This document shows positions 23,424-32,489 of a stretch of DNA of 64,000 bases, one piece after another. The stretch's first letter is position 1, and every line of letters begins with the position of its first letter. A program made the translations under genes and the position numbers. The notes below the pieces were generated by a model that searched no databases, had not been told where the DNA came from, and saw nothing but the letters and a program-made list of their open reading frames with translations. This stretch comes from Roseibium sp. GTDB lineage: Bacteria; Pseudomonadota; Alphaproteobacteria; Rhizobiales; Stappiaceae. The stretch is from assembly GCA_017643215.1 (NCBI GenBank), contig JAEPNV010000001.1, positions 124,001 to 188,000 of the forward strand, in the 5' to 3' direction.

Positions 23424-23756
23424 GTGCAATCAACGGTATCGCGACGCTTCTTGTCGGCCTACTTCGTTCTGGCGTGCCTTCTCATGGTGTTTGCCAGCCT
23501 CCATCCGGCGGAGGGCGGCCGCGTCGCTGTGTTCGCGGCTCCGTGGAGCGACCGGACCGCGGTCGAGGTGATTGCCGCGGCCGGAGGGCCGATTTTGACG
23601 ACGGATGCGCGCGGTTGGATCGCTGTTTCCGAATCTCCGGACAGCGACTTCGTGCAGCACCTTTACGGAAGTGGCGCGGGTTTTGTGGCGTCGGCGCTTG
23701 TTGCCGCGGCGTGCATGAGCCTGGGCTGGATGTCAAAAGGGACGGAAAATGAATAA
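23424..23756 (+). CDS. Small membrane protein overlapping a chemotaxis receptor gene
   Basis: A 110-residue protein with an N-terminal TM segment ([20 protein letters not shown]), an extracytoplasmic domain about residues 32-80 and a second TM segment ([19 protein letters not shown]). It starts with GTG at 23424 and no strong ribosome-binding site. Its last 8 nt overlap the chemotaxis receptor start, so the two are co-translated and may form a complex. No family recognised; the layout suggests a sensory or accessory partner of the receptor, which itself lacks a classical periplasmic sensor domain. Confidence 0.65.
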   Translation: MQSTVSRRFLSAYFVLACLLMVFASLHPAEGGRVAVFAAPWSDRTAVEVIAAAGGPILTTDARGWIAVSESPDSDFVQHLYGSGAGFVASALVAAACMSLGWMSKGTENE

Positions 23757-25242
23757 GCAAAACAATGTCGCATCCACCAGTTTGGATGCTCTGCGCGAGT
23801 CTTTTGCCAAATATCTGATCTATTTTGTTTGGGCCAATGCCTTCCTGGTGATGGGCGCCGCCTGGCTCAACGGCAGCACCGCGACGACGATGCTCAGTGG
23901 AGCGGCGTTGATCCTCAGTGCCGCGGCGACGGCAACGTGGCTCAAATTCGGGACGCGCATTGAAACGCGGATCGCGACCGCGGTCAGCCTGGCCGCGCTG
24001 GTGGCGCTGTTCGTTGCGGCCTTGGCCGCGCCCGATTCCCAAGCGTCGTTCCAGCTCGACGGCCACATGTATTTCTTCGCCGTCCTGGCCATCCTGGCGG
24101 GCTGGGTGGATTGGCGGGCGCTCATCGCCTATGCCGGGGTGGTCGCCGTCCACCATCTGGTCTTCAACTTCATGATGCCGTTGGCCGTTTTTCCCTTCGG
24201 CGCGGACTTTGCGCGGGTCGTGTTTCATGCGGTCATCGTTGTCGCCGAGGTCGTTGCGCTGATGTGGGTCGTCGACCGGTTGTCAAAGGCGTTCGAGTCC
24301 TCTGAAAAGGCGAAGACCGAAGCGGAAGCTGCGCAGATTCAAGCCGCCTCCATGCAGGACGCCGAGCAGGCGCGCATGGTCGCCGACCGCGACAATCAGA
24401 TCCGGATCGGTGAACGGATTGAGGAGTTCCGGGCCGAGATCGAACAGAAGCTGGAAAGCGTGTTCACTCAGGTTCATGAAATGCGTTCGGCCTCGACCGA
24501 GCTGGGCGAGGTGGCCGAAAACACATCCGATCTGTCCTCACAAGCCTCCGACGCGTCTGAAACGGCATCGTCCAATGTTCAGATGGTCGCTTCGGCGGCA
24601 GAGGAACTGTCGTCGTCCATCGGCGAGATCTCCCGCCAGGTGGAGCAGACCACCCAGGTCGTGGTGGAGGCGACGCAAGGCGCCCAGACCAGCAATCACA
24701 AGGTCGCGGGCCTGGCGGAAGCCGCCAACCGGATCGGCGAGGTCGTGACCTTGATCCAGGCGATCGCCGAACAGACCAACCTTCTGGCGCTCAATGCCAC
24801 GATCGAGGCCGCGCGGGCCGGAGAAGCCGGAAAGGGGTTTGCGGTTGTCGCGGCGGAAGTCAAGGAACTTGCGACCCAGACGTCCAAGGCAACGGAGGAA
24901 ATCGGCGCGCAGATTTCCGCCATCCAGGGCGAAACCAAGGAAGCGGTCGAAGCCATCGGCGCGATCGCCTCGACGATGGACGAGGTCAACAATTACACCG
25001 CGGCCATCGCGTCGGCGGTCGAGGAGCAGGGCGCCGCCACGGCGGAGATTTCCCGGAATGTGGCCGAGGCGGCGACCGGCACCGGTGTCGTCGCGCAGAA
25101 CATCGGCGGGGTCAGTGACGCGGTTGGCCGGACCAATTCCTCCGCGGCGGCCGTTGCCCGGTCCGCAGAGGAACTGGAACAGGAGGCTGCCGCCATGCGG
25201 GCCGCAGTGAATGCGTTCCTGGAGGATGTGCGCGCGGCCTGA
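23749..25242 (+). CDS. Methyl-accepting chemotaxis protein with six-TM N-terminal domain
   Basis: A 497-residue chemoreceptor. Residues about 20-180 contain six TM helices with short loops, including [20 protein letters not shown] and [15 protein letters not shown]; there is no periplasmic ligand domain and no HAMP domain. A coiled coil with [16 protein letters not shown] follows, then the signalling domain about residues 240-495 with the hairpin tip [20 protein letters not shown] and [17 protein letters not shown]. The membrane domain presumably senses a lipophilic or membrane-borne signal. It overlaps the 110-residue membrane protein gene by 8 nt. No other che genes are nearby. Confidence 0.93.
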   Translation: MNKQNNVASTSLDALRESFAKYLIYFVWANAFLVMGAAWLNGSTATTMLSGAALILSAAATATWLKFGTRIETRIATAVSLAALVALFVAALAAPDSQASFQLDGHMYFFAVLAILAGWVDWRALIAYAGVVAVHHLVFNFMMPLAVFPFGADFARVVFHAVIVVAEVVALMWVVDRLSKAFESSEKAKTEAEAAQIQAASMQDAEQARMVADRDNQIRIGERIEEFRAEIEQKLESVFTQVHEMRSASTELGEVAENTSDLSSQASDASETASSNVQMVASAAEELSSSIGEISRQVEQTTQVVVEATQGAQTSNHKVAGLAEAANRIGEVVTLIQAIAEQTNLLALNATIEAARAGEAGKGFAVVAAEVKELATQTSKATEEIGAQISAIQGETKEAVEAIGAIASTMDEVNNYTAAIASAVEEQGAATAEISRNVAEAATGTGVVAQNIGGVSDAVGRTNSSAAAVARSAEELEQEAAAMRAAVNAFLEDVRAA

Positions 25243-25263
25243 CCGCCGTCCGGTGCCATTTGC

Positions 25264-25297
25264 GAAGACCGGCCTCGAAAGTGGCCGGTCTTTTTTG
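25264..25297 (+). terminator. Rho-independent terminator after the chemoreceptor gene
   Basis: A 10-bp stem AAGACCGGCC/GGCCGGTCTT is followed by TTTTTGTTTT. Confidence 0.92.
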
Positions 25298-25575
25298 TTT
25301 TGACACCCGAGCGTCAATTGCCGGAAGGGGGTTGGCCTGAGACTGGGGTCCGGAAGCCGGCGGCGATCCGCACGCCGGTTGTTGCCGCCGGCCGGAGTCT
25401 ATGCCGGGGCATTTGGTCGCAGATCCGCGCGCAGCCGCTTATAAACCGGGTTTCCGCAGAGTTTCGAAGCCCGTACGGCGTTCAAAACACGTCGAAGTGA
25501 CCTATTGCGTCATCTGGACGCGGAAATTGCGCATCACCATATGACCAACACACGGTCAAAAGAAGGAACATGCGC

Positions 25576-25908
25576 ATGAAACGTTGGGCGGGACTGTCCA
25601 TGGCTTTGGTGGCCGGCGCCGTTGTGTCCACCGCCACATTGTTCGGCCCCGCGATGGACACCGCATCCGCGCAGGCACGCCCGGACACACGGTCGATGAC
25701 CTGTGCCCAGGCGCAGAACTTTGTCCGGCAGCGCGGCGCCGTGGTCATGACAACCGGACGCAACACGTTCGAACGCATCGTCGCGAGCGCGCGGTATTGC
25801 CCGCCGCAGCAGAATTTCCTCCGCCGCTTCAACGCCGAGACCAGCGATGCGCGGCATTGCCAGGTCGGTTTCACCTGTGGCGGGCGGCCGGTTCCAAGCC
25901 GGAACTGA
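25576..25908 (+). CDS. Small secreted cysteine-containing protein
   Basis: A 110-residue exported protein. A signal peptide covers about residues 1-33 (LSMALVAGAVVSTATLFGPA, then ASA-QA cleavage). The mature part has four cysteines in TCAQAQNFV, YCPPQQ, HCQVGFTCGG, probably two disulfides. This cysteine pattern occurs in small periplasmic proteins of Hyphomicrobiales with unknown function. The ATG at 25576 was chosen since AAGGA is at better distance than for the ATG two codons earlier. Isolated gene with no obvious promoter motif. Confidence 0.75.
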   Translation: MKRWAGLSMALVAGAVVSTATLFGPAMDTASAQARPDTRSMTCAQAQNFVRQRGAVVMTTGRNTFERIVASARYCPPQQNFLRRFNAETSDARHCQVGFTCGGRPVPSRN

Positions 25909-25990
25909 GCGGATCAAATGCAAACGGTCGGGATAAACCTTGACGCGGCACAAAGCGGGCCGCGTCAAGAAACGTAACGAAACGCATGCT

Positions 25991-28408
25991 CTAGCCGCGC
26001 AAGTGCCCGCCCGTTGCCTTTTCGACGGCCGCGACGATCTTCTTGCCCACCGCGTCGATTTCCTCGTCGGTCAGGGTTTTTTTCGCCGGTTGCAGCAGCA
26101 CGTCGATCGCCAGGGATTTGTGGTCCTCGGCGATGCCCTTGCCCTTGTAGACGTCGAACAACGTGACATCGGAAATCAGCGCCTTGTCCGCCCCCCGCGC
26201 GGCCCTGAGCAGGGCGTCCGCCGTTACGTCGTCACCGACCACAAACGCGAAGTCGCGGCGCACCGGCATCAGGTCGGAGGCCTGCAGCTTGCCCTTGGTG
26301 CGGGAGGTTTTCGCTTTTGGCTGCGGCAGTGCGTCCAGATAGATCTCAAAGGCGGTGACCGGCCCCTCAATGTCCAACTCTGCGAGCGTGCGGGGATGGA
26401 TTTCCCCGAACACCGCCAGCGTGGTTTTGGGGCCAAGCTTGAGCGCCCCGGAGCGTCCGGGATGAAAGTACGCCGGAGCATCCTTCGCCACTTGAAGCTT
26501 GTCGACCGGCGCCCCGACGGCGGCAAGGCCCGCCAGTGTGTCGGCCTTGGCGTCGAACACCCCGACGTTACCCGAGGCACCGGCCCAATGCCGGCCCGCG
26601 CCGTCGAACGCGGCGGTGCCGCGCCGGACACCGGCCGCGGTCATGGTCTGGTCGTCCGGCGCATCGCCGGCAAACACCTGCCCAACCTCAAACAGGGCGA
26701 CATCGGGAAATCCGCGGTCGGCGTTGCGCTGTGCCGCTACCAAGAGACCTGGAAGCAGGCTTGGACGCATGTCCGACATGTCGGTTGAAATCGGATTGGC
26801 AAGGCTGAGCCCGGGCTGGCCGCCGCCGAAATGGTCGGCCTGGTCCTTGCGGATGAACGACCAGGTTACGGCTTCGTTCAGGCCCCGGGCGGCGAGCGCC
26901 CGCCGGGCCCGGTTGCGGCGGATCTGGCCCGGGGTCAGCACCTTCGAGGTCACGCTGCCGATGCGCGGCAACGGCGTCGACGGCACGCGGTCGAGCCCAA
27001 GGATCCGGACGATCTCTTCAACGAGATCGGCCTTGCCTTCGATATCGGGGCGCCAGCTCGGCGCGGCGACCTTGACGGTATCGCCGGTGCCGGAAATCCA
27101 GAAGCCGAGGGATTTGAGCGCGAGAGTCATTTCAGCAACGGCCGCCTCGATCCCGGCAAGCCGGCGCACCTCCGCGTACGGGAAATCGATGATCTTGGCG
27201 CTGTCGGGCACTTCGCCGGCCTGAACGATGCTCGAGGCTTCGCCGCCGCACAGGTCGAGCACCATCTGGGTGGCCATTTCCAGGCCCGGCAGCATGAAGT
27301 CGGGATCAACGCCGCGCTCGAACCGGTAGCGGGCATCGGTGTTGACGCCGAGCTTGCGGCCGGTCGCGGCAATGCCGTCCTCGTCCCATAGGGCGGATTC
27401 GATCAACACGTCGGTCGTTGCCTCCGTGCAACCGGTGATCTCGCCGCCCAGGATGCCGCCAAGGCTTTCCACCGCGTGATCATCGGCGATCACGCAAATG
27501 CTGTCGTCGACGTCATAGGTCTTGCCGTTCAGCCCGTCGATGCTCTCGCCGGCCCGGCCCCGGCGCACCACCAGATCGCCCGTCACCTTGGCCGCGTCGA
27601 AGACGTGCAGCGGCCGGCCCTGGTCGAAGGTCATGTAGTTGGTGATGTCGACCAGCGTGTTGATCGGCCTGAGCCCGATCGCGATCAGCCGTTCCTGCAT
27701 CCATTTCGGCGAGGGCCCATTCTTCACGCCGCGCACAAGCCGCAAACCGAATGCCTTGCACAAGGACTTGGTGTCGCCGAAGTCGAGCGAGACCTTGGTC
27801 GGGCAGGGAAAACGGCCGGCCACCTGATGATGCGTCCGCTCCTTCAGCGTCCCGATCCCGGCGGCGGCCAGATCCCGGGCAATGCCGTAAACGGCCGTGC
27901 AATCGGGCCGGTTGGGTGTCAGGCCGATCTCGATTACCGGGTCGTCCAGCCCGGCCCAGGTCGCGTAGCTTTCGCCGACCGGCGCATCGTCGGGCAGATC
28001 GATGATGCCGGTGTGCTCGTCGGAAATCTCCAGCTCGCGCTCCGAGCACATCATTCCGAAGCTTTCCACGTCCCGGATCTTGCCGACCGACAAGGTCGTG
28101 TCGATGCCAGGCACGTAGTCTCCGGGATTGGCCAGGACGCCGACGAGGCCGGCGCGCGCGTTTGGCGCCCCGCACACGATCTGCAACAGCTCGCCATTGC
28201 CCGGATCGACCTTGAGGACCTTCAGGCGGTCCGCATTGGGGTGCTGGTCGGCCGCCACGACCCGGGCGATCCGGAACGGCGCGAGGCGCGCCGCGCGGTC
28301 GGTTACCTCTTCGACTTCCAGACCGATCATGTTCAGCCGGTCGACGATGTCATCGAGGCTGGCATCGGTTTCAAGATGGTCCTTCAACCAGGACAGTGTG
28401 AATTTCAT
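25991..28408 (-). CDS. pheT: Phenylalanyl-tRNA synthetase beta subunit
   Basis: An 805-residue PheT, the beta subunit of the alpha2-beta2 enzyme that charges tRNA-Phe. The start [12 protein letters not shown], the tRNA-binding OB domain about residues 40-150 ([20 protein letters not shown]), the B3/B4 editing domain about 215-380 ([20 protein letters not shown]), B5 about 405-475, the class II core-like domain, and a C-terminal FDX-ACB domain about 710-803 ([14 protein letters not shown]) are all in place. Length is normal. It is separated from pheS by an unrelated membrane protein gene, an unusual layout. Confidence 0.98.
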   Translation of the reverse strand: MKFTLSWLKDHLETDASLDDIVDRLNMIGLEVEEVTDRAARLAPFRIARVVAADQHPNADRLKVLKVDPGNGELLQIVCGAPNARAGLVGVLANPGDYVPGIDTTLSVGKIRDVESFGMMCSERELEISDEHTGIIDLPDDAPVGESYATWAGLDDPVIEIGLTPNRPDCTAVYGIARDLAAAGIGTLKERTHHQVAGRFPCPTKVSLDFGDTKSLCKAFGLRLVRGVKNGPSPKWMQERLIAIGLRPINTLVDITNYMTFDQGRPLHVFDAAKVTGDLVVRRGRAGESIDGLNGKTYDVDDSICVIADDHAVESLGGILGGEITGCTEATTDVLIESALWDEDGIAATGRKLGVNTDARYRFERGVDPDFMLPGLEMATQMVLDLCGGEASSIVQAGEVPDSAKIIDFPYAEVRRLAGIEAAVAEMTLALKSLGFWISGTGDTVKVAAPSWRPDIEGKADLVEEIVRILGLDRVPSTPLPRIGSVTSKVLTPGQIRRNRARRALAARGLNEAVTWSFIRKDQADHFGGGQPGLSLANPISTDMSDMRPSLLPGLLVAAQRNADRGFPDVALFEVGQVFAGDAPDDQTMTAAGVRRGTAAFDGAGRHWAGASGNVGVFDAKADTLAGLAAVGAPVDKLQVAKDAPAYFHPGRSGALKLGPKTTLAVFGEIHPRTLAELDIEGPVTAFEIYLDALPQPKAKTSRTKGKLQASDLMPVRRDFAFVVGDDVTADALLRAARGADKALISDVTLFDVYKGKGIAEDHKSLAIDVLLQPAKKTLTDEEIDAVGKKIVAAVEKATGGHLRG

Positions 28409-28492
28409 GGCTCATGCTCTTTGTGGTCAGACCGGGCGCAGCGATCCGGATCGCTCCGGGGCGCGCATTCGGTGTCGATGCTTGGATGTTGT

Positions 28493-29149
28493 TCAGTTCG
28501 CTTCAAACCGTCCCAGTTCGGGCAGCCTTGAGGCGTTGCCATAGCTTTCGGCAAACCGGCGGCCGATATCGGACATTTCGATCGTCCAGTCGCGCACCAT
28601 CACCGGGGTGATTTGCTCGCCGGTGGCGATCGCCTGCGCGGCTTCGGTTTCGATCCGGTCGCGCAAGATGCCGAGCTCGACCTGGGCGGCAAACTCGGCG
28701 CGGTACTTGCCGAGCCATCCAACGGCCGTGACGCCGACCAGCACCAGAAGGGCCGCGGAGCTGGCAAGGCTCGCCCATTTGGCGGTCCCGCCAATCCGGC
28801 GCTCGCTGGCAACGAGCACGATCGAACAGATGGTCAGGAACGCGACGATGTAGATCGCAGACAGAAAGCTGCCATATTTGTCGGCGGCTGCCGCTTCATG
28901 CGACGCGCGAAGGACCGTGATCCGGTCCCGCAGGTACAAGATCGCATCGGCTTCCGTGCCCAGTTTGTCGCGGAAATACTCGCCGCAAAACCGCAGCCGG
29001 CCGCGCTCCTCGATCTTTTCCGCGCAGGCTTCCATGAACGAGGTCGGGGTCGGCACCCGCTCTTCCCGGTCGGTGGTTTGGGCCATGCTCATGCCGGCCG
29101 AAAGGGCCAGCATGACAAGTGCCGTGAGAACTCTGGAAAGAAGCGGCAT
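28493..29149 (-). CDS. Unknown membrane protein between pheS and pheT
   Basis: A 218-residue exported membrane protein. Residues 1-23 are a signal peptide (MPLLSRVLTALVMLALSAGM), a cysteine-containing periplasmic segment follows (EACAEKIEERGRLRFCGEYF), then two TM helices (SAIYIVAFLTICSIVLVA and LASSAALLVLVGVTAVGWLG) and a C-terminal helical domain. No family recognised. The ATG at 29149 has GAAGG 9 nt upstream. It lies 32 nt after pheS and 84 nt before pheT, so it appears to be part of the pheS-pheT transcript. There is no reason to think it acts in translation. Confidence 0.75.
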   Translation of the reverse strand: MPLLSRVLTALVMLALSAGMSMAQTTDREERVPTPTSFMEACAEKIEERGRLRFCGEYFRDKLGTEADAILYLRDRITVLRASHEAAAADKYGSFLSAIYIVAFLTICSIVLVASERRIGGTAKWASLASSAALLVLVGVTAVGWLGKYRAEFAAQVELGILRDRIETEAAQAIATGEQITPVMVRDWTIEMSDIGRRFAESYGNASRLPELGRFEAN

Positions 29150-29181
29150 AGGCAACAGCCTTCTTTAAAAAATGCGCTTGC

Positions 29182-30264
29182 TCAGCTCGACAGGCCACCG
29201 AACAGGGTCGGAAGATCGAGCGGGCGGAAACCATAGTGCTGGATCCAGCGGATATCGGCATCAAAGAACGCCCGAAGATCCGGCATGCCGTATTTCAGCA
29301 TTGCGATCCGGTCGATCCCCATGCCCCAGGCAAAGCCCTGATACTCGTCCGGGTCGAGGCCGCAGTTGCGGATGACGTTCGGATGCACCATCCCGCAGCC
29401 CAGGATCTCCAGCCAGTCCTCGCCCTGGCCGATCCGGACCTCGCCGCCTGAGCGGTCACACTGGATATCGACCTCCATCGAGGGTTCGGTGAACGGGAAG
29501 TAGGACGGCCGGAAGCGCATCTTGATGTCGTCGACTTCGAAGAACGCCTTGCAGAATTCCTCCAGGATCCACTTCAGGTGGCCGAAATGCGAGCTGTTGT
29601 CGATCACCAGCCCCTCGACCTGGTGGAACATCGGGGTATGGGTCTGGTCGCTGTCGCAGCGGTAGGTCCGCCCGGGTATGATCACCCGGATCGGCGGTTC
29701 CTGGGTCCGCATCGTGCGGATCTGGACCGGCGAGGTATGGGTGCGCAGCAGCAGGCGTTCGCCCTCTTCGTTTTCGTTGAAGAAGAAGGTGTCGTGCATA
29801 TCACGGGCCGGATGGCCTTCCGGGAAGTTGAGCGCGGTGAAGTTCAGTTCATCGGTCTCAATGTCCGGGCCTTCCGCGATGGCAAAACCCATATCCGCGA
29901 AGATCGCCGTCAGCTCGTCAATCACCTGGCTGATCGGATGGATCCGGCCGCTTTCCGCCGGGGACGGCCGCAGCGGCAGGGTCACGTCAACGGATTCGCT
30001 GTGAAGCCGGGCTTCCAGCGCGGCTTCCACAAGCACGGCCTTGCGGGCCGCGATCGCGTCGGTGATCGTGGTCTTGAGCGCATTGAGCGCCGGGCCCATG
30101 GCCTTGCGCTCGTCCGGCGTCATCTTGCCGAGCGTTTTCATCTGCTCGGAAATGCTGCCCTTTTTGCCAAGCGCGGAGACACGGATGTCTTCAAGGGCAG
30201 CTTCTGTATCCGCGCCGGCAATGGCGGACAAAAGGTCGGTTTCAAGGGTGTTAAGATGGGACAT
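29182..30264 (-). CDS. pheS: Phenylalanyl-tRNA synthetase alpha subunit
   Basis: A 360-residue PheS, the catalytic subunit. The N-terminal coiled coil covers about residues 1-95, followed by the class II core: [20 protein letters not shown], motif 2 with [12 protein letters not shown] and [20 protein letters not shown] (as separate segments), and motif 3 [20 protein letters not shown]. Length is normal. It is the first gene of the pheS - membrane protein - pheT unit. I see no obvious attenuator upstream in the 376 nt to the LysR gene. Confidence 0.98.
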   Translation of the reverse strand: MSHLNTLETDLLSAIAGADTEAALEDIRVSALGKKGSISEQMKTLGKMTPDERKAMGPALNALKTTITDAIAARKAVLVEAALEARLHSESVDVTLPLRPSPAESGRIHPISQVIDELTAIFADMGFAIAEGPDIETDELNFTALNFPEGHPARDMHDTFFFNENEEGERLLLRTHTSPVQIRTMRTQEPPIRVIIPGRTYRCDSDQTHTPMFHQVEGLVIDNSSHFGHLKWILEEFCKAFFEVDDIKMRFRPSYFPFTEPSMEVDIQCDRSGGEVRIGQGEDWLEILGCGMVHPNVIRNCGLDPDEYQGFAWGMGIDRIAMLKYGMPDLRAFFDADIRWIQHYGFRPLDLPTLFGGLSS

Positions 30265-30640
30265 GCGGTATCAATGCGTCCTGTCGAAATGGATCGCGTT
30301 TTCATTCGAAACGGGATTGGTTCGGTCTTTTAACAGAAAAACACGCAACCGCTACATTCAGCGTTCCGTTATTTGCCGCTGCAAGGGGCAAAGCGGGGAC
30401 GTGGGAGCGGGCGTGGGGGGTCAGCCTGTAAATCGGCCGCAAGCGGGGCCCTGGACACGGCCGGGATGCGCTAAGGCCAGCGCCGGGTCAAAGTGGCCCG
30501 GGCGGCGAAGTCGCAGGTTATTCTGTGCCATGCAACCAGTCATGCCGGCAAAGTTAGTGATTTCCGGCCAGATGGCAAGGAAAAACAGCGACCCGCCGCC
30601 TCCCCCGCAAAGGCTTCATCACCGCGTTCAAGGCCGCGCC
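30265..30640. other. Gene-free stretch upstream of pheS
   Basis: This 376-nt stretch lies between pheS (reading left) and the 3' end of the LysR gene. It should hold the pheS promoter and leader. I see no clear gene, terminator or leader peptide in it. Confidence 0.5.
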
Positions 30641-31555
30641 CTATGACGCGAAGGCGCGATCGTCCATGCGCCCGATCGAGGCCCGGAGCGCCTGTTTGAG
30701 CCATGCGCCGAAGGCGGCCTTGGCGCGGGTCTTGGGTGCGGATGTGCCGCTGATCAGCCAATAGGAATAAACGGTCGCGGGGCGCTCGGGAAACGGGGCG
30801 ACAACCTGACCGGCATTCAGCGCGTAAACGGCCAGGGTCTCCCACGCCAAAAACACGCCCTGTCCGGCAATCGCGGCATCCAGGCACAGTGAGCCGTCGG
30901 AAAAGGTCGGGCCATCCTGCAAGATGCTCTCGTCGAGACCGTAGAGATCGAGCCAGACCGACCAGGAAAACATTTGTCCTGGATCGCGGATGATCGGCAG
31001 TTTGCCAATATCCGCCGGCGTTCTGATGTCTTTGGCGAGCACCGGGCTGCAGACCGGAAAGACGCGCTGGCTGAGCAGTTTTTCCGCGTTCAATCCGGGA
31101 TAGGGGCCCCGGCCGACGCGGATGCACAGGTCGACATCGCTGGTGTCGGGATCGACAAGGTCCACCGTCGCCTCGACACGGACGCGGATGCCCGGATGTG
31201 CCTTGCTGAAGGCTTTCAGATGCCAGACCAGCCATTTTCCGGCAAACACCGGCGCGACGGAAATGGTCAAGGCATCCTCGCGCCCGCGGCGGGTGATTGC
31301 GATGGCCGCCTCCAGCGAGTCCATGGCCGATGAAAGGTGCGGCTGCATGGCAAGGCCATGCGCGGTGGGGACAAGGGACCGGTTGCGCCGTTCAAACAGC
31401 GCCACGCCGAGTTCGGCTTCCGTCTTGTGCACCTGCTGGCTGACCGCGCCGACCGTCACGCCGAGTTCTTTGGCGGCCGCCTTGACCGAACCGAGACGGC
31501 CGACCGCCTCCACGGCCCGGAGCCCTGACAGATGCACACGGTTGAGATTTTTCAT
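30641..31555 (-). CDS. LysR family transcriptional regulator, GcvA-like
   Basis: A 304-residue LysR-type regulator. The N-terminal winged helix covers residues about 8-66 (LRAVEAVGRLGSVKAAAKEL, then GVTVGAVSQQVHKTE and ELGVALFERRNRSL). The ligand domain about 95-300 has the GcvA-like DVDLCIRVGRG and SLCLDAAIAGQGVFLAWE motifs. It is divergent from a 45-residue gene across 137 nt, the usual position of a regulated target. The inducer is unknown; no amino acid metabolic gene is adjacent. Confidence 0.93.
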   Translation of the reverse strand: MKNLNRVHLSGLRAVEAVGRLGSVKAAAKELGVTVGAVSQQVHKTEAELGVALFERRNRSLVPTAHGLAMQPHLSSAMDSLEAAIAITRRGREDALTISVAPVFAGKWLVWHLKAFSKAHPGIRVRVEATVDLVDPDTSDVDLCIRVGRGPYPGLNAEKLLSQRVFPVCSPVLAKDIRTPADIGKLPIIRDPGQMFSWSVWLDLYGLDESILQDGPTFSDGSLCLDAAIAGQGVFLAWETLAVYALNAGQVVAPFPERPATVYSYWLISGTSAPKTRAKAAFGAWLKQALRASIGRMDDRAFAS

Positions 31556-31692
31556 TTTAGAAAATCTATATCAAAAGACAAAAGAAGTCGATTTTTATAA
31601 GGCTGAATGACGCCTACGTTCTCAGCATTGCTAAATCCGAAAAATAAAGGAATTTGGCGGTGCCCATACCAACGATAAGGAGAGCTCTTTTC

Positions 31693-31830
31693 ATGATCAG
31701 GCACGTGTTCCGCACGCCGAAACGCCCCCGCACGTTGGACACCGGCGCCTGTGATGACCCGTTCTCGCACCCGGCCATCCGGCGCATGAGCCTCCGCGAA
31801 CTTGCCGATCTGCCGTTTGATAGGCGGTAG
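31693..31830 (+). CDS. 45-residue protein divergent from the LysR gene
   Basis: A small basic protein ending PFSHPAIRRMSLRELADLPF plus DRR. The tail resembles short DUF1127-like proteins of Hyphomicrobiales that carry an RMSxRELADLP motif. An AGGAG box lies about 10 nt upstream of the ATG. The divergent position next to the LysR gene suggests it is the regulator's target. DUF1127 proteins in this group can act in RNA turnover and phosphate or carbon control, but the match here is short and by eye. Confidence 0.6.
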   Translation: MIRHVFRTPKRPRTLDTGACDDPFSHPAIRRMSLRELADLPFDRR

Positions 31831-31901
31831 TCAGAGGAGTTGCCTGTGTATCTTTGCGGATCGCCTATCCAGCGGTGGCAAGAAAAGACCAGGTCACACC
31901 C

Positions 31902-32201
31902 TCAAAATCCCTGAAACAGGAAATCCGTCGCGGCTGTGATGCGGTCGCGATGCGCGGACAAGTCGGTCACAGTGTCCCCAAGCTCCTGAACCGGGACCGC
32001 CGCCATGTGCTGGGTGAGCATAACGTGGGCTCGCCCGTTGATGGTAAAACTCGGGTTAAGACGAGAAATGGCACTTTCGATCTCGTCGGCTGGGATGAGA
32101 GGCGCGAGCACGCGCGTGTTCAAGTCGTCAAAAAGATCAGCCTGGAGTTCAACGCCCATAAGATTGGATGAGCGGAGCCGACGGACTTCAAACCGTGCCA
32201 T
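31902..32201 (-). CDS. ccdB: CcdB family toxin
   Basis: A 99-residue CcdB, the gyrase-poisoning toxin of a type II toxin-antitoxin system. The start MARFEVRRLRSSNLMGVELQ, the internal DLFDDLNTRVLAPLIP and the C-terminal DRITAATDFLFQGF follow the family, including the terminal Trp/Gly/Phe-type region needed for gyrase contact in altered form (FLFQGF instead of the F-plasmid WGI). Its ATG shares one base with the ccdA stop (TAATG). Chromosomal location between a LysR-linked gene and lepA. Confidence 0.9.
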   Translation of the reverse strand: MARFEVRRLRSSNLMGVELQADLFDDLNTRVLAPLIPADEIESAISRLNPSFTINGRAHVMLTQHMAAVPVQELGDTVTDLSAHRDRITAATDFLFQGF

Positions 32202-32431
32202 TAAAAGGTCCGGAAAGAGCCGAAAGGCAGGCCGTGTTGATCAACATAGGCGTTGGACGCTTTGATCGACTGTGCGTTTTCCAGCCGCCACAGGCGCTCT
32301 TTTTCGGCTTGAATGGCCTGCTTGATGCCGTGTTCAGCCGCCTTGACCACGTCGATTTTCATATTCGCCGCTTCCTTGGCAAGGCGGGATTGCACCGCTA
32401 TCGTCGCGGGCGCCTTTGATTTCACGGACAT
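32201..32431 (-). CDS. ccdA: CcdA family antitoxin
   Basis: A 76-residue CcdA antitoxin. The N-terminal half would form the ribbon-helix-helix DNA-binding part (SVKSKAPATIAVQSRLAKEA), and the C-terminal half (RLWRLENAQSIKASNAYVDQ then HGLPFGSFRTF) is the CcdB-neutralising segment with the typical GLPL/F ending. GGAG lies 9 nt before the ATG at 32431; upstream in-frame sequence antisense to lepA is not part of the gene. It is the first gene of the coupled ccdAB pair, 58 nt downstream of lepA. Confidence 0.9.
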   Translation of the reverse strand: MSVKSKAPATIAVQSRLAKEAANMKIDVVKAAEHGIKQAIQAEKERLWRLENAQSIKASNAYVDQHGLPFGSFRTF

Positions 32432-32489
32432 TTTCGAAACTCCGGCAGATAGCCGCGAGTATACGGGCATCACCCGACAGCGAGAAGCC

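Noticed and set aside
27476..28531. Long plus-strand open frame opposite pheT
   Set aside because: Antisense to pheT with shadow-type composition (HRQVARHLGRV-like) and no domain.
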